Shown piece after piece: positions 34,876-38,123 of a stretch of 38,123 nt of DNA (position 1 is the first letter of the stretch; every line of letters begins with the position of its first letter). The stretch covers positions 1 to 38,123 of the forward strand of contig NZ_BCNS01000110.1 of assembly GCF_001528745.1 (NCBI RefSeq), in the 5' to 3' direction. Under the pieces are notes generated by a model. It searched no databases and had not been told where the DNA came from. It saw only the letters and a list, made by a program, of their open reading frames with translations. This stretch comes from Marinobacterium profundum (GTDB lineage Bacteria; Pseudomonadota; Gammaproteobacteria; Pseudomonadales; Balneatricaceae). The position numbers and the translations under genes were made by a program.

Positions 34876-35343
34876 ATGACTGACATAGTCGATAGACAAA
34901 CACGATCAAGGATGATGTCAGGTATACGGAGCAAAAATACCAAGCCGGAGCTAGCCGCTCGCCGCTACCTCCATGCAGCCGGTTTCCGATACCGGCTGCA
35001 TGTTAAGGGCCTGCCCGGAAAGCCGGATATCGTGCTCCCCAAGTATGGTGCAGTAGTCAACGTGCACGGCTGCTTCTGGCATCGACATCAAGGCTGCAGA
35101 AACTGCAGCACCCCCGCGACTCGTTCGGCATTTTGGGAGCTAAAATTTCGTAACACAATTGACCGCGACAAGCAGGTCACTCAGCAACTGCTTGAGCTAG
35201 GCTGGCGTGTACTCATTGTCTGGGAATGCGGGCTCCGTGCGCAGCCAGCCGCTACCCTGGAGCACCTTATCCATACAATCAAAAACCTCGATATTCCGTA
35301 CGAAGAAATACCTTGCGCAAACAATGGGGACAACCGGCCCTGA
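34876..35343 (+). CDS. vsr: Very short patch repair endonuclease
   Basis: Nicks DNA 5' of the T in T:G mismatches that arise when 5-methylcytosine deaminates, protecting the sites modified by the adjacent methyltransferase. 155 residues, the usual Vsr length. It opens MTDIVDRQTRSRMMSGIRSK, then GKPDIVLPKYGAVVNVHGCF and WHRHQGC. Asp51, His64 and His69 fall at the same numbers as the E. coli Vsr active site as I recall it; position 63 is Val where E. coli has Thr. WELKFRNTIDRDKQ and GWRVLIVWECGLR complete the family pattern, and the Cys/His zinc ligands are present. It is transcribed away from dcm. No Shine-Dalgarno is seen, which fits the short leader. Confidence 0.93.
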   Translation: MTDIVDRQTRSRMMSGIRSKNTKPELAARRYLHAAGFRYRLHVKGLPGKPDIVLPKYGAVVNVHGCFWHRHQGCRNCSTPATRSAFWELKFRNTIDRDKQVTQQLLELGWRVLIVWECGLRAQPAATLEHLIHTIKNLDIPYEEIPCANNGDNRP

Positions 35344-35548
35344 AAAACGCTTATCACTTATCATCTCACTCCCGTTCACACAACATATCAGCCACCACCT
35401 CTATGCCACATGCAGGCGAAAGGCCACATCCACTGCTGTAATTCAAGCCATAAACACACCTGTGACACAACGGAGAAAGACCCAAATATCAAGCTTGCAG
35501 TCGTTGTCAGGTATACTGCCCGCCTACCTATAGAACACCGATGATGCC

Positions 35549-36526
35549 ATGAAAAAAACTGACGCTGTACGCACCAACAAGGCCGAATTGCACAGTCGCA
35601 ATCCGCACCGGGGGCGCTATGACTTTGCCGTGCTGACCAAGGCGAGTCCTGCACTGGCGGGGTTTGTGCAGCTGAACCGCTACGGTAACGAGTCTATCGA
35701 CTTTGCCGATCCGCAGGCAGTTAAGGCGCTGAACCAGGCCCTTCTGAGTCATTTTTACGGCATCGACTTTTGGGATATCCCGCCCGGTTTTCTGTGCCCA
35801 CCTATCCCCGGCAGAGCCGACTACGTGCATTACCTGGCAGACCTGCTGGCCGACTCGAATAACGGCGTGATTCCCCGCGGCCGCATGGTGCGAGCACTGG
35901 ATGTCGGCATAGGTGCGAACTGCGTCTATCCCATTATTGGCAACCGCGAATACGGCTGGCAGTTTGTCGGCTCCGACATCAACGCCATGGCCGTGGGCAC
36001 GGTACAGGGCATTGTGCGCTCCAACCGCTGCCTGTCCGGCAAGATTGAGGCCCGCCTGCAGAAACAGCAGAATCAGATTTTTAACGGCATCTGGAAAGCC
36101 GACGACCATTTTGACGTCACCCTGTGCAACCCGCCCTTCCATACATCGGAAGCCGCCATGACAGCGGAATCCGAGCGCAAGTGGCGCGGCCTTAAAAAGG
36201 CCCCGCAGCCCGCCGCCACACCCAAGCTGAACTTCGGCGGCCAGCCGGACGAGCTCTGGTGCGACGGTGGTGAGGAAGGCTTTATCTGCCGCATGGTGAA
36301 AGAGAGCAAAGCCTATGGCGAACAGTGCTACTGGTTTACGTCCCTGGTCGCGAAGCAATCCAGCCTTGCCGCGATCCGGCGAGAGCTGAGCCATGCCGGT
36401 GCCCAGCAGGTGCGCGTAGTGGAAATGGCGCAGGGCCAAAAGATCAGCCGCTTTATCGCCTGGAGCTTTCTCACTCCCGAGCTACAGGACGAATGGCAGC
36501 AAAGTTACTGGGCGCCGCTGAGTTAA
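35549..36526 (+). CDS. rlmF: 23S rRNA (adenine(1618)-N6)-methyltransferase RlmF
   Basis: Adds an N6-methyl group to A1618 of 23S rRNA. 325 residues. It opens MKKTDAVRTNKAELHSRNPH and contains YGNESIDFADPQAVKALNQA, DVGIGANCVYPIIG (S-adenosylmethionine loop), GSDINAMAVGTVQGIV and LCNPPFHTS. The last holds the NPPF motif typical of N6-adenine methyltransferases (near residue 194). The C-terminus TRFIAWSFL-type block (ISRFIAWSFLTPEL) is also characteristic. Composition is back to host level, marking the right side of the defence island. No clear ribosome-binding site is visible. TATACT at 35512-35517 is a possible -10 but lacks a good -35. Confidence 0.9.
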   Translation: MKKTDAVRTNKAELHSRNPHRGRYDFAVLTKASPALAGFVQLNRYGNESIDFADPQAVKALNQALLSHFYGIDFWDIPPGFLCPPIPGRADYVHYLADLLADSNNGVIPRGRMVRALDVGIGANCVYPIIGNREYGWQFVGSDINAMAVGTVQGIVRSNRCLSGKIEARLQKQQNQIFNGIWKADDHFDVTLCNPPFHTSEAAMTAESERKWRGLKKAPQPAATPKLNFGGQPDELWCDGGEEGFICRMVKESKAYGEQCYWFTSLVAKQSSLAAIRRELSHAGAQQVRVVEMAQGQKISRFIAWSFLTPELQDEWQQSYWAPLS

Positions 36527-36540
36527 CAGCGACACCATTT

Positions 36541-36596
36541 ATTGTTGGGTTACACCCATCGTTGGGTTACGCCCCTTCGGGGCTGCACCCACCTAC
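36541..36596. repeat. Dispersed intergenic repeat, copy 2, TTGGGTTA module
   Basis: Contains ATTGTTGGGTTACACCCATC and then GTTGGGTTACGCCCC-TTCG-GGGCTGCACCCACCTAC. It matches 6899-6956 with few changes. It lies 15 bp after the rlmF stop. The GCCCC-TTCG-GGGC stem may end rlmF transcription. The companion module is at 36637-36668, on the other side compared with copy 1. Confidence 0.75.
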
Positions 36597-36636
36597 ACTC
36601 CAGCCTGACATCAAGGCCACCCGCCAATGCCACCCC

Positions 36637-36668
36637 GTAGGATGCGGTGCAGCGCAGCGAAACCCATC
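36637..36668. repeat. Dispersed intergenic repeat, copy 2, GTAGGATG module
   Basis: GTAGGATGCGGTGCAGCG followed by CAGCGAAACCCATC matches 6856-6887 at all but two positions. It lies between the TTGGGTTA module and the stop of the convergent outer-membrane gene. Confidence 0.75.
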
Positions 36669-36699
36669 AAACGGCGGCTGATTCATCGCCACGCATATA

Positions 36700-37446
36700 T
36701 CAGAAGTGAACCTGCACGCCGGCAAAGGCGCCCGAGAACTCCAGATCGGTATCCAGATTGTCAATATCGTCGAGCTTCAGAGCCGACTGGCGATAGCCGA
36801 CCTGCAGCGCGACATCCACTGCCAGGTTGTCGATCAGTTTGTACTGCAGTTGTGCCTGCGCATCGTAGAAGTGGTGCTCGCCAGCCGCCAGACCGTTGGC
36901 TTCCGCCCCAAGGCTCAGGCCTGTCAACGGCAGCTCGAATTCGGCAGCAACATACAGCGTCGGCACATAGCCATCGAAATCGACGCGTTCTGTCTGACTG
37001 CCCTGACTGACTTCGACATGGCCGTCCATCTGCATGACAGTCACGCCCAGATCCAGGCTGACCCAGTTGTCGAGCAGCTCGTAGTACAGCGTCAGATCAT
37101 TGTGACCGAAGTCCACATCGGTATCGACATTGCCATTGAAGTTGGTCCCTTCGAAGTTGAAACCGGAGACCTCGGCCTGGCCCTTACTGGCCAGCTCCGT
37201 GCGCTTGAGCTTGATGTTCGGCAACAGCGGTACCGGGTGCTCAAGCGAGACATGGTAACTGTTCTGCTGTTCGCGATTGAAATCAAAATCCGCGCGTGAC
37301 GACTGGTTCGCGCTCCCCAGTATACTCTCGCCATCCATATTCCAGACCTGAGTACCGGCTCTGACCCCCAGTACGGTATCCGCCTGAACCGGAATTGCAG
37401 CGACCGCGAGCAGTGCCGCAGCGGCAAGCGTTTTACGTCCTTTCAT
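36700..37446 (-). CDS. Outer-membrane beta-barrel protein, TIGR04219 type
   Basis: 248 residues. A signal peptide (MKGRKTLAAAALLAVAAIPV, then QA) is followed by mature DTVLGVRAGTQVWNMDG. Alternating hydrophobic strands run through the protein: DLTLYYELLDNWVSLDLGVT, GYVPTLYVAAEFELPL, LQYKLIDNLAVDVALQVGYR. The protein ends SGAFAGVQVHF, with a C-terminal Phe as needed for Bam-dependent insertion. The cargo or function is unknown. AAGGA lies 8 bases upstream of the ATG. The gene is leftward, downstream of the 5S-like array and its terminator, so it needs its own promoter in 37447-37560, where I see no strong match. Confidence 0.85.
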   Translation of the reverse strand: MKGRKTLAAAALLAVAAIPVQADTVLGVRAGTQVWNMDGESILGSANQSSRADFDFNREQQNSYHVSLEHPVPLLPNIKLKRTELASKGQAEVSGFNFEGTNFNGNVDTDVDFGHNDLTLYYELLDNWVSLDLGVTVMQMDGHVEVSQGSQTERVDFDGYVPTLYVAAEFELPLTGLSLGAEANGLAAGEHHFYDAQAQLQYKLIDNLAVDVALQVGYRQSALKLDDIDNLDTDLEFSGAFAGVQVHF

Positions 37447-37566
37447 CCAAAATTTCCTTGGTTTACTGCACTAAAGAGTGGCATTTTCGCACTTTTACTC
37501 TGTGCATGGTTAACCGAAACGAGCGGATAAGATCAGGCTCATGCCGTGCTGTTTAAATTCCACATA

Positions 37567-37599
37567 CAAAAACGCCCCAACCAGAGGCTGAGGCGTTTT
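37567..37599 (-). terminator. Terminator after 5S-like unit A
   Basis: On the minus strand AAAACGCCTCA, an 8-base loop and TTGGGGCGTTTT form an 11-bp stem with one G-T pair, followed by the T-run. The flank TTTATTCAACGAAA just before it is shared with the terminator at 37804-37826, which shows that the two unit-plus-terminator blocks are related. Confidence 0.75.
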
Positions 37600-37611
37600 C
37601 GTTGAATAAAT

Positions 37612-37774
37612 GCTTGGCGCCTCGCAGGCGAGCCGTCCCGCAGGCCCATTTACTCATTAAATAGAAGCCGCGGTCGCGCCACCGGGGCAAAGCGCGCTTC
37701 GCCTTTATCCGGTGTCGCCCTACTATCACATGGCAGGGCGGCCGCGAACGGCGCTGTCTACCTGCCCCATGTGA
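37612..37774 (-). ncRNA. 5S-rRNA-like unit A with folded insertion
   Basis: Read on the minus strand, the 3' end is GCGCCAAGCATTTATTCAAC, like a 5S rRNA end, and CATGTGATAGTAGGG (37718-37732) resembles the 5S loop E strand CATGTGAGAGTAGG. Between them lies a 98-base insertion with three helices: CGACACCGG/CCGGTGGCG, GGCGAAG-CGCG-CTTTGCC and CCGCGG/CTGCGG. Upstream, CACATGGGGCAGG pairs with CCTGCCATGTG (37727-37773). No 5' strand of the terminal helix is seen, so this is either a degenerate 5S copy or a distinct structured RNA. A strong terminator follows. Confidence 0.4.
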
Positions 37775-37803
37775 GCGCAGATCCCGATGGATATAAACGA
37801 AAA

Positions 37804-37826
37804 AGCCCCGACCGAAGGTCGAGGCT
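37804..37826 (-). terminator. Terminator after 5S-like unit B
   Basis: On the minus strand AGCCTCGACC-TTC-GGTCGGGGCT is a 10-bp stem with one G-T pair, followed by TTTTTC. It is the strongest intrinsic terminator in the window and lies 16 bp after the 5S-like 3' end. Confidence 0.85.
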
Positions 37827-37842
37827 GTTTCGTTGAATAAAT

Positions 37843-37957
37843 GCTTGGCGATGACCTGCTTTCATATGGAGCACACTACGCTACCCTTGGAGGTACTGGG
37901 TTTAACTACTGGGCGCCGCGGCGGATAAAAAGCGGATGGGATCAGGTGCTACGATGG
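37843..37957 (-). pseudogene. Degenerate 5S rRNA copy (unit B)
   Basis: On the minus strand the 3' end CAGGTCATCGCCAAGC matches gammaproteobacterial 5S ends (GTAGGTCATCGTCAAGC in Pseudomonas, recalled). GGTAGCGTAGTGTG, CCCAGTAGTTAAAC and GCACCTGATCCCATCC correspond in order to 5S GGTAGTGTGG, CTCAGAAGTGAAAC and CCACCTGATCCCTTCC. The order and spacing show homology, but there is an extra TTTTTA-rich insert and many changes in conserved loops. The 5' strand of helix I cannot be found; in its place are hairpins such as ACTGCG-AGGG-CGCAGT (about 37974-37989). It is unlikely to be a working 5S rRNA. Confidence 0.55.
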
Positions 37958-38027
37958 AGACTTCTCCGTAGGAACTGCGCCCTCGCAGTGAATGCGTTCG
38001 GCCGGCACCGCGCTAAACGGATGGTAT

Positions 38028-38123
38028 GCTTGACGATGGCCCGTCCCGCAGGCAAGTATGCTGCGGTCGCCAAACCGGGTCAAAGCTGCGCTTCGACAAG
38101 TCCCGTTTTGACCCTACTATCAC
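38028..38123 (-). ncRNA. 5S-rRNA-like unit C with folded insertion, cut by the right edge
   Basis: On the minus strand GTGATAGTAGGG (38112-38123, loop-E-like) is separated from the 5S-type 3' end CCATCGTCAAGC (38028-38039) by a 72-base insertion. The insertion folds as CAAAACGGG/CCCGGTTTG, GTCGAAG-CGCAG-CTTTGAC (38079-38097) and CCGCAG/CTGCGG (38046-38066). The same helices occur in unit A, with paired changes. The rest of the gene lies beyond the window. If rRNA genes are found to the right, this would be the 5S position of an operon. Confidence 0.4.

Larger units (their letters stand above)
25822..35343. other. Defence island: dcm-vsr plus GHKL ATPase-Z1-PD-(D/E)XK-AIPR operon
   Basis: Six genes fill the segment between CLCA_X and rlmF. 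The four leftward genes at 25822-33105 are clearly AT-rich beside their neighbours, while dcm and vsr are nearer host composition. Overlaps of 26, 8 and 17 bp link the four-gene operon. Iyer, Abhiman and Aravind (Biology Direct 2008) described restriction-modification neighbourhoods combining MutL/MORC-like GHKL ATPases with superfamily II helicases and endonucleases, and this set fits that class. I found no integrase, tRNA or convincing direct repeats at the edges, so the mode of entry is unknown. The 25677-25821 and 35344-35548 flanks hold no gene. Confidence 0.8.

Noticed and set aside
25677-35548. Possible attachment-site direct repeats at the island edges
   Set aside because: Only short, weak similarities (TATCAT/CACTCCC-like) were seen in the two flanks; no convincing repeat, tRNA end or integrase.
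37727-37773. Integron attC site in the right-end hairpins
   Set aside because: The long inverted repeat lacks the GTTRRRY/RYYYAAC core boxes, and no integrase gene is present.
38028-38123. tRNA gene in the folded right-end segment
   Set aside because: The folded segment has no T-loop GTTCGAATC-type motif, no anticodon-arm geometry and no CCA end; its end matches 5S instead.

Overview
The window looks like chromosome from a G+C-rich gammaproteobacterium. RsuA, RmuC, RlmF, HelD, a TIGR04219-type outer-membrane protein and the Hsp70/DUF2760 cluster all fit an Oceanospirillales or Pseudomonadales host. I cannot name the genus from the sequence alone. No CRISPR array, tRNA or phage structural gene was seen.

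Layout. 1-123 is the 5' end of a leftward uracil/xanthine permease. Next to it is a 167-bp near-perfect palindrome flanked by CTAG (160-326), a MITE-like insertion. 350-5651 is a leftward three-gene operon: DUF2760 membrane protein, a short Hsp70, and a long Hsp70 with a DUF3731-type tail. Then come rsuA (6118-6804), a dispersed intergenic repeat (6856-6956), and rmuC (6995-8725) with an in-frame 42-residue tandem duplication. A LysR regulator (8876-9820) is divergent from a catabolic operon of benzoylformate decarboxylase, an orphan TRAP binding protein and an aldehyde dehydrogenase (9922-14110). These would take up an aromatic 2-oxoacid and convert it through benzaldehyde to benzoate. An MFS transporter follows. 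15821-25652 holds a SWIM/SNF2 helicase, two tandem paralogous proteins with a degenerate J-domain (HPD), a long HelD-type helicase and a CLCA_X-like metalloprotease-fold protein.

25822-35343 is a laterally acquired defence island. A cytosine-C5 methyltransferase (dcm type) is divergent from a Vsr endonuclease. Behind dcm lies a tightly overlapping operon of GHKL (paraMORC/MutL-like) ATPase, Z1 ATPase, PD-(D/E)XK protein and AIPR protein. The operon is clearly AT-rich, while dcm and vsr are closer to host composition, so the island is a mosaic. This is the best candidate for a little-characterised antiviral system: the gene set belongs to the class of restriction-modification systems with MutL/MORC-like ATPases, but its mechanism is not established.

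35549-36526 is rlmF, followed by a second copy of the dispersed repeat with its modules in the opposite order, then an outer-membrane beta-barrel gene (36700-37446). The last 550 bases are non-coding. They hold at least three leftward 5S-rRNA-like units. Two are followed by terminators, and two carry the same folded insertion, with base changes that preserve pairing. This may be the decayed or elaborated tail of an rRNA operon beyond the right edge, and it is the most unexpected structure in the window.
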